Shown here piece after piece: positions 1-6,456 of a DNA stretch of 13,759 nt. The stretch covers positions 1 to 13,759 of the forward strand of contig JAEWHG010000033.1 of the NCBI GenBank assembly GCA_023387935.1. Reading direction: 5' to 3'. The notes beneath the pieces are model-generated. The model had not been told where the DNA came from, did no database searches, and saw only the letters and a program-made list of their open reading frames with translations. How positions within the stretch are numbered: the first letter of the stretch is position 1; each line of letters starts with the position of its first letter. The position numbers were made by a program, and so were the translations under genes. Source of the DNA: Bacillota bacterium (GTDB taxonomy: Bacteria; Bacillota; Clostridia; Peptostreptococcales; Natronincolaceae).

Positions 1-62
1 TTTTATATTTATTTGAATAGGTATTTATGATACTATTAAAATAAGTGAAAGGAGAATTTGTA

Positions 63-1220
63 ATGAAAAAACTTATTTTAATACTATTTACAGTGCTTGT
101 GCTTATAAGTCCTAGTAGCTTTAATTACAGTTACGCAGATGGAGAAACAGTAATCTCTGAAGATGTTATGCCAGAACTTTTAAAGGCAAAGGTTTTAGAT
201 GTTGAATATTTAGAAACTGACCCTGATAATCCTATTTTTATAGAAAGTATGATCGTAACAATTGAGATATTAAATGGTGAATATAAAGGACAATTATTTG
301 AGGTGCCTCATCATCTAACTGGAAGCGTTGGTTATGATATTGAAGTAGAACCTGGTAGTAAAGTATTGGTTACAGTTGAAGAATTAGAGGATGGAAGTAT
401 AGAAATATCTATAGCTGAATTTTTAAGATCTACATATGTATATGTGGTTGCAGCAATATTCATAGCTTTAATATTAATTATTGGAAAAATGAAGGGATTA
501 AAAACGATTTTAACCTTAATGCTTACGCTATTTTTAGTGTTAAAAGTATTAATTCCAGGGCTATTAGCTGGATACAATCCTGTAACATTAACAATAGGTA
601 TATCAATTGTTATAACATTGATAACGGTTTTAACCGTAGGTGGTATCAATAGAAAAAGCTATGCAGCAATCATCGGTGTATTAGGAGGCGTTTTTGCTGC
701 AGGTCTAATCGCTTATGTTATAGGTACTATGGTTAAACTAACTGGACTTTCTAGTGAAGAAGCCGTAATGTTAATGTATATACCTCAGGGAGTACAGTTT
801 GACTTTAGAGGACTTTTGTTCTCAGGAATTATTATTGGAGCATCGGGAGCTGTTATGGATGTGGGGATGTCCATTTCTTCATCCATGGAGGAAATTAGAA
901 ATGCGGATCCTACTATGTCAACAAAGGCATTAATAATGTCAGGTATGAATGTAGGTAAAGATATTATGGGGACAATGGCAAATACGCTTATATTAGCATA
1001 TACAGGTAGTTCTATTCCATTATTACTACTGTTTACTGCTTATGGAGAAGATTTTACTAAGATTATTAACTTAGATATTATAGCAACGGAAATAATACGA
1101 TCATTTGCAGGTAGTATAGGGCTTGTTTTATGTATTCCAATAACTGCATTAGCATTTGGAATATTAAGAGAAAAGAGCAGAAAATCAGACGAAATAGATA
1201 TTACAATTGATAAGATATAG
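63..1220 (+). CDS. YibE/F-family multipass membrane protein
   Basis: Predicted 385-residue membrane protein of the YibE/F family; the biochemical role of the family is not established. Residues 1-25 look like a signal peptide (MKK, a hydrophobic run to about residue 16, then SYA-D). An extracytoplasmic region follows to about residue 125, rich in beta-forming and acidic residues. The rest (about 126-368) is a string of hydrophobic helices, roughly eight, with a charged C-terminal tail. Residues 259-274 (GASGAVMDVGMS and following) and 300-315 (DIMGTMANTLILAYTG) match the conserved membrane core of YibE/F as I remember it. The ATG at 63 is chosen because AAAGGAGA (48-55) sits 7 bases upstream; an in-frame GTG at 45 would place that site inside the gene. 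It lies 50 bases before the sigma-54 activator gene in the same direction, but a hairpin overlaps its stop, so shared transcription is uncertain. Confidence 0.85.
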   Translation: MKKLILILFTVLVLISPSSFNYSYADGETVISEDVMPELLKAKVLDVEYLETDPDNPIFIESMIVTIEILNGEYKGQLFEVPHHLTGSVGYDIEVEPGSKVLVTVEELEDGSIEISIAEFLRSTYVYVVAAIFIALILIIGKMKGLKTILTLMLTLFLVLKVLIPGLLAGYNPVTLTIGISIVITLITVLTVGGINRKSYAAIIGVLGGVFAAGLIAYVIGTMVKLTGLSSEEAVMLMYIPQGVQFDFRGLLFSGIIIGASGAVMDVGMSISSSMEEIRNADPTMSTKALIMSGMNVGKDIMGTMANTLILAYTGSSIPLLLLFTAYGEDFTKIINLDIIATEIIRSFAGSIGLVLCIPITALAFGILREKSRKSDEIDITIDKI

Positions 1221-1235
1221 GTCTCCCTATATCTT
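1212..1235 (+). terminator. Hairpin overlapping the yibE/F-like stop codon
   Basis: AAGATATAGG (1212-1221) and CCTATATCTT (1226-1235) are perfectly complementary around a four-base TCTC loop, giving a 10-bp stem that contains the TAG stop at 1218-1220. The following bases (cttaattattc) are only moderately T-rich, so this is a weak or partial terminator, or a processing or stability hairpin, between the membrane protein gene and the regulator gene. Confidence 0.4.
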
Positions 1236-1270
1236 CTTAATTATTCAGAACTATAAAAGGGTGATTGAAA

Positions 1271-3046
1271 GTGGATTTAGTAAAGATTGTATCCAACGTT
1301 CAGAATATTTCTGAAGCAATTTCCAGTGTAATTAAAGTAGATGTAACTGTTGTTGATAGTAGATTAACTAGAATTGCAGGTACAGGGTGTTATAAATCAA
1401 GAATTGGAGAAAAAGTAAGTAATGACTCCGTTTTTGGATTTGCATTAAGACAGGGAGAAAGCTTTATTATAGAAAATCCTGGAGAGCACAGTGCTTGTTT
1501 AAAGTGCGAAAATATAAATTCCTGTGATGAGCATGCAGAGGTTTGTTGCCCTATTAAGGTGGGGGAAAAAATAATTGGGGTTATTGGGTTGATTGCTTTT
1601 GGGGATGAACAAAGAAATGCAATTGTTAGTAATCCGAAAAATCTACTTAAGTTTTTAGATAAAATGGCAGACTTGATTTCATCTAAGTTTTTAGAAGAAG
1701 AGAATTTGGATAAAATTAAGCTGTTAGCGAAAGAACTAGAAATAGTGCTGGACTCTGTAGATAAAGGCATTGTTGCAGTAGATAATTACGGACAAGTATT
1801 AAGGTATAATAAAAAGGCAATTCAATTATTCAAAATTGATGAAGAATATGCAGCTAGGATGAATATTAAGGATTTTATTGGAGATTTTGATTTTACTTCA
1901 ATAGTAAATAAAGGTACAGGCATAAAGAATGTTGAATTTATATACAATAGAGCTGGATATAGGTTTAGAGGTGTTTTCGATGCTAGCGTTATAAGTTTGG
2001 AAAATAAAAAATACGGGATCTTGTTCACTTTTAGCAATCTTTCTGAAGTATTAAATATCGTAAATGATATCGCGATTGGTAACATAATGACTAGATTTGA
2101 AGATATTATAGGGAATAGCCATTTGTTTGAGAATGTAAAATTTGAGGCACAAAGGGCTGCAATATCAAATTCTACTGTGTTAATTCAAGGTGAAAGTGGA
2201 ACTGGTAAAGAACTATTTGCTAGGGCAATGCATTTTCATAGTTACAGAAATAAAGGGCCATTTATCCCTATAAATTGTGCCGCTATTCCAGAACAGCTTT
2301 TGGAAAGTGAGCTTTTTGGATATGCAGAGGGAGCTTTCACAGGTGCTATACGGGGTGGTAAATCTGGAAAATTTGAACTTGCCAATAAAGGAACTATTTT
2401 TCTTGATGAAATAGGGGATATGCCTCTCCACTTACAGACCAAACTTTTAAGAGTACTTCAAGACCATACGATAGAAAAAGTGGGAGGAAAAGAAGGTATA
2501 CCAATAGATGTAAGAATCATTGCTGCAACTAATAAAGATTTAGAGCAAAGAGTATTAGATGGAGAATTTAGACAGGATTTATTTTACAGAATAAATGTGA
2601 TACCTATAAATATTCCACCTCTTAGACAACGAATAGATGATATATTTATTCTTGTAAAGCATTTGCTAGAAAAATGTAATGATAAGTTGGAAAAAAATAT
2701 TATTGGTGTAGATGAAAATGTATTTAGTATTTTTAAAAAGTACCATTGGCCAGGAAATGTAAGGGAACTAGAAAACACTATAGAATATGCAGTGAATATG
2801 TGCAATAGTAATATTATAGGAAAAAATGATTTGCCGAACAGGCTAATAAGAGAACAACAAATATTACATGAAGAAATAAATAGTACGATAACCCCTATTA
2901 AAGAACTGGAGAAAAAAGAAATAGAAAAGGCTATGCTGCATTTTAAAGATAAGGATCAGTCTATTCTATGTGTGGCAAAATCATTAGGTATAAGTAGAGC
3001 TACATTATATAGAAAGATAAAAGAATATGGGATCGGAATAATATAA
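1271..3046 (+). CDS. Sigma-54-dependent enhancer-binding activator (CdsR-like candidate)
   Basis: Transcriptional activator of RNA polymerase carrying sigma-54. Residue numbers count from the GTG at 1271 (591 residues). The N-terminal region (about 1-145) resembles a GAF-like ligand sensor and holds a cysteine cluster: C76, C79, C85, C92 and C93. A PAS-like region follows at about 155-260. The AAA+ domain (about 275-510) has Walker A GESGTGKE (307-314), the sigma-54 contact motif GAFTGA (354-359) and Walker B IFLDE (376-380). A Fis-type helix-turn-helix ends the protein (about 564-585, AKSLGISRATLYRKI). There is no receiver domain, so control is probably by a small molecule rather than a phosphorelay. 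The GTG at 1271 follows AAAAGGGTGA (1255-1264) at good spacing; a TTG at 1265 in the same frame is an alternative. It sits directly upstream of a -24/-12 promoter and a cysteine desulfidase gene. From memory, Clostridioides difficile has an analogous activator/desulfidase pair called CdsR/CdsB; orthology is inferred, not tested. Confidence 0.92.
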   Translation: MDLVKIVSNVQNISEAISSVIKVDVTVVDSRLTRIAGTGCYKSRIGEKVSNDSVFGFALRQGESFIIENPGEHSACLKCENINSCDEHAEVCCPIKVGEKIIGVIGLIAFGDEQRNAIVSNPKNLLKFLDKMADLISSKFLEEENLDKIKLLAKELEIVLDSVDKGIVAVDNYGQVLRYNKKAIQLFKIDEEYAARMNIKDFIGDFDFTSIVNKGTGIKNVEFIYNRAGYRFRGVFDASVISLENKKYGILFTFSNLSEVLNIVNDIAIGNIMTRFEDIIGNSHLFENVKFEAQRAAISNSTVLIQGESGTGKELFARAMHFHSYRNKGPFIPINCAAIPEQLLESELFGYAEGAFTGAIRGGKSGKFELANKGTIFLDEIGDMPLHLQTKLLRVLQDHTIEKVGGKEGIPIDVRIIAATNKDLEQRVLDGEFRQDLFYRINVIPINIPPLRQRIDDIFILVKHLLEKCNDKLEKNIIGVDENVFSIFKKYHWPGNVRELENTIEYAVNMCNSNIIGKNDLPNRLIREQQILHEEINSTITPIKELEKKEIEKAMLHFKDKDQSILCVAKSLGISRATLYRKIKEYGIGII

Positions 3047-3081
3047 GAAAGAATATGAGATTAAAACAATATAAAGCTGAA

Positions 3082-3127
3082 ACAGTCTCAAAATGACACT
3101 GAATATCATTTTGAGACTGTTTTTTTA
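3082..3127 (+). terminator. Strong factor-independent terminator after the activator gene
   Basis: A perfect 15-bp stem (3082-3096 with 3106-3120) closes a 9-base loop (CACTGAATA) and runs straight into TTTTTTA (3121-3127). It would end the activator transcript and insulate it from the desulfidase promoter. Both arms carry the 11-base sequence TCATTTTGAGA or its complement, which recurs in the palindrome at 3134-3150. Confidence 0.9.
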
Positions 3128-3133
3128 TTACAC

Positions 3134-3150
3134 ATTCTCATTTTGAGAAT
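3134..3150 (+). promoter_or_regulatory. Candidate upstream activator site (perfect inverted repeat)
   Basis: ATTCTCA-TTT-TGAGAAT is a perfect 7-3-7 inverted repeat. Its centre (3142) lies about 74 bases before the start point predicted from the -24/-12 promoter at 3189-3205, a usual place for a sigma-54 activator site. The activator gene immediately upstream is the obvious candidate to bind it. Binding is inferred from position and symmetry. Confidence 0.7.
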
Positions 3151-3188
3151 ATACAATAAAACAATCTGTATTTTCCAACAATTCTACA

Positions 3189-3205
3189 TTGGCATGATTA
3201 TTGCA
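3189..3205 (+). promoter_or_regulatory. Sigma-54 (-24/-12) promoter of the desulfidase gene
   Basis: TTGGCATGATTATTGCA matches the sigma-54 consensus TGGCAC-N5-TTGC with the invariant GG (3191-3192) and GC (3203-3204) exactly 12 bases apart. The only notable deviation is T for C at the end of TGGCAC. Predicted start point is about 3216, leaving a leader of about 36 bases before the ATG at 3252. A search by eye found no second match in front of other genes here. Confidence 0.88.
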
Positions 3206-3251
3206 TTGAAAGTAATATATATTAATTGTGAATTTATGGGAGGAATGTAGC

Positions 3252-4541
3252 ATGGACTTAGGAAGATTGATAATAGATACCTTAAAAGAAGAAGTATTAC
3301 CAGCTATGGGATGTACAGAACCTGTAGCAGTGGCTTTAGCATGTGCAAAGGCTATGGAGTTGGTGGAGAGTAAAGAAATAAATAGCTTAGAAATTATGGT
3401 AAGTCCAAATATTTATAAAAATGGGCTAGCTGTAGGGATACCTAATACAAATGAAGTAGGCTTATTTATTGCTGCAGCCCTTGGCGTAGTTGGGGGGAAA
3501 AGCGAAAAAGGACTTGGTGTATTAGATGGAATAAAAGAAGAAGAAATAGAATTAGCAAATAAATTAATTAATGACAATAAAGTATCTATCAAAATTAAAG
3601 ATACGGAAGAAAAAATATATATTGAAGTCAAATTAGATACTGCAGGGGAAAGCTCTTCTGTTATTATACAAAATAAGCACAATGAATTTGTTTATTTAGA
3701 AAGACAAGGTAATATAATATTAGATAAAAGAGATGAAAATGGCGGAAATATCAAAGATACCAATCCATTATACACATTAAAGATCAATGATATTATAAAA
3801 GAAATAGAAAAATTAAATATGGAAGATATTAAGTTTATGCTAGATGGACTAGAAATGAATGAAAAAATAGCAATGGCTGGTTTAAGTAAAAAGTCCGGTA
3901 TGTCTGTTGGAATAACAATTTATGAAAATATACAAAGAGGGATTTTATCGGATGATTTAATGAATACGGCAATGATGTTAACAGCAGGAGGCTCCGATGC
4001 TAGAATGTCCGGTATAAATATGCCAGTAATGAGTAGCAATGGAAGTGGAAACAATGGATTAACTGCTATTTTACCAATTTTAGCGTATCATAGGAAGTTT
4101 TCTGTTGATGATGAAAAACTAGCTAAAGCTTTAGCTATTAGCCATATTATAAATAGCTATATTAAACATTATATTGGAAGGTTATCTGCCTTGTGTGGTT
4201 GTGGAGTAGCTGCTGCTACAGGAGCCAGTGTTGCTATTGCATGGCTAATGGGAGCTAATGAGGAACAAATCGATGGTGCGATCAAAAATATGATAGCTAA
4301 TTTAAGTGGAATGATTTGCGATGGTGCAAAGGTAGGATGTGCATTAAAGCTTGCAACTTCTGCATCTGCTGCAATCCAGTCAGCATTACTAGCATTAAAT
4401 GATCAAGTTGTTCCTACTAAAAATGGAATCATAGCAAATACAGCAGAAGATACGATTAAGAATCTAGGCATGTTGTCAGAAGAAGGAATGCACTTTACAG
4501 ATCAAGTCATATTGAAAATGATGAGACAAATGGAAGCTTAA
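3252..4541 (+). CDS. L-cysteine desulfidase, CyuA/UPF0597 family (CdsB-like)
   Basis: Predicted cytoplasmic iron-sulfur enzyme of 429 residues, close to the family's usual length of about 430-440, expected to convert L-cysteine to pyruvate, ammonia and sulfide. Family features are LPAMGCTEPVAVALA near the N-terminus (C21), the glycine-rich stretch MLTAGGSDARMSG (242-254), CGCGVAAATGASVAIAW (315-331) and GMICDGAKVGCALKLA (353-368). C21, C315, C317, C356 and C363 are the candidates for the [4Fe-4S] ligands. The fold is related to the alpha part of iron-sulfur L-serine dehydratases, so serine or another beta-substituted amino acid is the main alternative substrate. The ATG at 3252 has GGGAGG (3238-3243) 8 bases upstream. 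It stands alone between a sigma-54 promoter and a terminator, with the activator gene just upstream, so inducible control by that activator is likely. Confidence 0.88.
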   Translation: MDLGRLIIDTLKEEVLPAMGCTEPVAVALACAKAMELVESKEINSLEIMVSPNIYKNGLAVGIPNTNEVGLFIAAALGVVGGKSEKGLGVLDGIKEEEIELANKLINDNKVSIKIKDTEEKIYIEVKLDTAGESSSVIIQNKHNEFVYLERQGNIILDKRDENGGNIKDTNPLYTLKINDIIKEIEKLNMEDIKFMLDGLEMNEKIAMAGLSKKSGMSVGITIYENIQRGILSDDLMNTAMMLTAGGSDARMSGINMPVMSSNGSGNNGLTAILPILAYHRKFSVDDEKLAKALAISHIINSYIKHYIGRLSALCGCGVAAATGASVAIAWLMGANEEQIDGAIKNMIANLSGMICDGAKVGCALKLATSASAAIQSALLALNDQVVPTKNGIIANTAEDTIKNLGMLSEEGMHFTDQVILKMMRQMEA

Positions 4542-4550
4542 AAAATAGTA

Positions 4551-4600
4551 AAGGATAATGGAGAAATGAATTTATAAATTCTCCATTATCCTTATTTTTA
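4551..4600 (+). terminator. Terminator after the desulfidase gene
   Basis: AAGGATAATGGAGAA (4551-4565) pairs perfectly with TTCTCCATTATCCTT (4579-4593), a 15-bp stem around a 13-base A/T-rich loop. It is followed by ATTTTTA (4594-4600). It begins 9 bases after the stop codon and closes a single-gene transcript. Confidence 0.87.
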
Positions 4601-4679
4601 TTATGAATATAGCTAACATGAAAGTTTTGAAGAATTAATTTATTTGTTTAAATATTTTAAGTTTATTTTAATATTTAAG

Positions 4680-4688
4680 TGTTATAAT
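4680..4688 (+). promoter_or_regulatory. Possible extended -10 promoter for the small membrane peptide
   Basis: TGTTATAAT is a consensus -10 hexamer (4683-4688) with the TG extension one base upstream. No good -35 is visible at 16-18 bases. It lies about 64 bases before the ATG at 4752 and downstream of the desulfidase terminator, so it would give the short gene its own transcript. In DNA this A/T-rich, chance matches are common. Confidence 0.4.
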
Positions 4689-4751
4689 GTTTGTAATATG
4701 GATATAATTAATATATATTTTAAAATGTATCTACATATGGAGGTGTTTATT

Positions 4752-4853
4752 ATGGGTAATATATTGCAAGACATAAAAGAGTTTATTGTAGCTAGCTCTG
4801 TTGGGATAGCAATTGGCGCATTATATATTCTAAGTAATGGATTGAATTTATAA
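4752..4853 (+). CDS. 33-residue single-pass membrane peptide, unrecognised
   Basis: I do not recognise this protein. The ATG at 4752 is preceded by a perfect GGAGGT (4739-4744) at 7 bases, the best ribosome binding site in the neighbourhood, which is the main reason to believe it is translated. The product starts with a short charged amphipathic stretch (MGNILQDIKEF). One hydrophobic helix follows at about residues 12-28 (IVASSVGIAIGALYILS), then a polar tail (NGLNL). It has no cysteines and no export signal beyond the helix. The reading frame stays open upstream to an ATG at 4644, but that stretch is A/T-rich low-complexity sequence without a ribosome site. It lies alone between two terminators, flanked by the desulfidase and AbgA-type genes. 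Small inner-membrane regulators of transporters look like this, but so do holin-like or stress peptides; no function is claimed. Confidence 0.6.
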   Translation: MGNILQDIKEFIVASSVGIAIGALYILSNGLNL

Positions 4854-5009
4854 TATTCTATATTTTTAATATAAATTATAGAAAAAATATATTACAGCTC
4901 AATTGAAACTAAATATTATGATATAAGGAATTTAGTTTGACATACAACAATATTTGCAGAGAGTTGGATATTTCAGGAATAATTATAATAAATATTTAAA
5001 ATCTTAAAT

Positions 5010-5054
5010 AAAATCCTACTGATTAACTATCAGTAGGATTTTATTAATTTTTTT
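5010..5054 (+). terminator. Terminator between small peptide gene and AbgA-type gene
   Basis: AAAATCCTACTGAT (5010-5023) and ATCAGTAGGATTTT (5029-5042) form a perfect 14-bp stem with a TAACT loop, followed by ATTAATTTTTTT. It lies about 157 bases after the nearest upstream stop codon, so it either ends a long 3' untranslated tail of the small gene or a separate short RNA. Confidence 0.8.
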
Positions 5055-5090
5055 GTCTTTTTTAAAATTGAAGCTAGACAGGAAATGAAC

Positions 5091-5106
5091 ATTACGAGTA
5101 CGTAAT
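5091..5106 (+). promoter_or_regulatory. Palindrome ahead of the AbgA-type gene, candidate operator
   Basis: ATTACG-AGTA-CGTAAT is a perfect 6-4-6 inverted repeat 57 bases before the start codon, overlapping a -10-like TATAGA (5106-5111). The only CG dinucleotides nearby are in this element. A repressor or activator site is plausible. The cognate protein is unknown. Confidence 0.4.
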
Positions 5107-5162
5107 ATAGAATATGTCTAGATAAAAGCAAATATAATTAAATATATAAGGGGGAGAAGATG

Positions 5163-6422
5163 ATGAAAGATATTGAAAACAAATTAAGTAGGCTGAGAAG
5201 AGAATTTCATAAAATGCCAGAAATCGGCTGGTTAGAATTTGAGACAACAGTAAAAATAATCGACTATCTAAAAAAATTAGGATATGAAATCACTTACGGT
5301 AAATCTATACACAGTGAGAGAATGGGTTTACCAACAAAAGAAGAGATGATGAAACATAGGGATGAACTTGATTTAATGAGGGATTATGATATATCGGAAA
5401 TATTGGAAGGATACACAGGTGTCGTAGCAATATTAGACACGAATAAGCCTGGAGACACTATTGCGATGCGATTTGATATCGATGCCAATGGCATAGAAGA
5501 GAGCGATGATGAAGAGCACTTGCCTAAGAAAAAGGGTTTCAGATCAAAGAATAATAAAGCAATGCACGCATGTGGACATGATGGACATATTTCAATAGGA
5601 TTAGGTATAGCTGAATATTTGATGATTAATAAGGAAAGGTTAAATGGAAAATTTATATTGATATTTCAGCCTGCGGAGGAGGGTGTAAGAGGCGCCAAAA
5701 GTATGGTAGATGCAGGGATTCTTTCGGGAGTTAAATATCTATTGTCAGGGCATATAGGGCTAGGCGTTGAAAAAGGAATATTAGCAATAGGAACCGTAGG
5801 GTTTTTAGCTACATCTAAGATAAATGTATACTTTGAAGGTGTACCATCCCATGCTGGAGTAAGTCCAGAACTTGGGAAAAATGCATTACTAGCAGCTGCA
5901 AGTTGTGCTTTAAACCTTCATACATTAACCCAATTTGGGGCAGGAATGAGTAGATTGAACGTGGGTGTACTTGAAGCAGGAACATCGAGAAATATTGTTC
6001 CACATAAAGCTATGATGCAAATAGAGACAAGGGGAGAAAATGAGGAAGTAAACGAAGGATTAAAGGCTAAGGTTGACAAAGTAATAGAAGGAAGTGCAAC
6101 AGCATTCGATGTTAAATATAGATCTACATTAACTGGAGGTGCGCCATCATACTTTAATCGTAATAAGAAATTTATCCATAGAATATCAAATGAGCTTCAA
6201 AAAGAGGGTTTTGAAATAGATCTAGAAAGGTCTTTAGGCGGGTCGGAAGATATTACTTATATGATGAATAAAGTGGAGGAAAATGGAGGGGACTCTATTT
6301 ATTTTATATTCGGTACCAATTTATCTGCAGCTCATCATAATAATAGATTTGATTATGATGAAGATGTATTAATTATGGCATATAAAGCTTTTATTAGAAC
6401 AATAGAAATTTTATCAAAATAA
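5163..6422 (+). CDS. abgA: M20 hydrolase, aminobenzoyl-glutamate hydrolase subunit A type
   Basis: Zinc-dependent amidohydrolase of peptidase family M20D, 419 residues, most like AbgA, which cleaves p-aminobenzoyl-glutamate together with AbgB in E. coli. Metal and catalytic motifs are MHACGHDGH (about 134-142), FQPAEEG (168-174), GHIG (196-199) and AAHHN (389-393). Further AbgA-like marks that I recall from the E. coli protein are RMGLP near residue 55, SHAGVSPELGKNALLAAA in the dimerisation lid, VGVLEAGTSRNIVP, GGSEDITYMM and FDYDED near the end. The ATG at 5163 is 6 bases from GGGGAG (5151-5156); an adjacent in-frame ATG at 5160 would be too close. It is transcribed alone and converges on a second M20 gene and an AbgT carrier. 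No AbgB-length partner is in the window, so the true substrate could be another N-acyl or aminoacyl amino acid. Confidence 0.87.
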   Translation: MKDIENKLSRLRREFHKMPEIGWLEFETTVKIIDYLKKLGYEITYGKSIHSERMGLPTKEEMMKHRDELDLMRDYDISEILEGYTGVVAILDTNKPGDTIAMRFDIDANGIEESDDEEHLPKKKGFRSKNNKAMHACGHDGHISIGLGIAEYLMINKERLNGKFILIFQPAEEGVRGAKSMVDAGILSGVKYLLSGHIGLGVEKGILAIGTVGFLATSKINVYFEGVPSHAGVSPELGKNALLAAASCALNLHTLTQFGAGMSRLNVGVLEAGTSRNIVPHKAMMQIETRGENEEVNEGLKAKVDKVIEGSATAFDVKYRSTLTGGAPSYFNRNKKFIHRISNELQKEGFEIDLERSLGGSEDITYMMNKVEENGGDSIYFIFGTNLSAAHHNNRFDYDEDVLIMAYKAFIRTIEILSK

Positions 6423-6456
6423 GAATCTCCTTTAGGAGATTCTTATTTTGATAAAA
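6409..6456. terminator. Bidirectional terminator shared by two convergent M20 genes
   Basis: A perfect 22-bp stem (6409-6430 with 6435-6456) closes a TTTA loop. It covers the last codons and both stop codons, TAA at 6420-6422 on the plus strand and at 6443-6445 on the minus strand. Each strand has a T-rich stretch on its downstream arm (TTATTTTGAT on plus, and the same on minus because of symmetry). It therefore should stop transcription from both sides. Confidence 0.85.

Larger units (their letters stand above)
4854..5162. other. Intergenic region upstream of the AbgA-type gene
   Basis: About 309 bases without a convincing gene. Contents: a weak inverted repeat TTCTATA/TATAGAA (4856-4862 with 4877-4883); an inverted repeat AAACTAAAT/ATTTAGTTT (4906-4914 with 4930-4938); a consensus-like TTGACA (4937-4942) without a -10 at workable spacing; a strong terminator hairpin (5010-5042); a 6-4-6 palindrome (5091-5106); and the ribosome site of the next gene (GGGGAG, 5151-5156). 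I found no riboswitch that I can name. A short untranslated RNA ending at the 5010 hairpin is possible. Confidence 0.6.

Noticed and set aside
45..62. Upstream GTG start for the YibE/F gene
   Set aside because: It would place the strong AAAGGAGA site inside the coding sequence and displace the signal peptide from the N-terminus.
4644..4751. 36-residue N-terminal extension of the small membrane peptide
   Set aside because: No ribosome site, low-complexity A/T-rich sequence, and the excellent GGAGGT lies just before the internal ATG at 4752.
4937..4942. Consensus -35 TTGACA
   Set aside because: No recognisable -10 hexamer 16-18 bases downstream; the nearest TATAAT (4984-4989) is 41 bases away.
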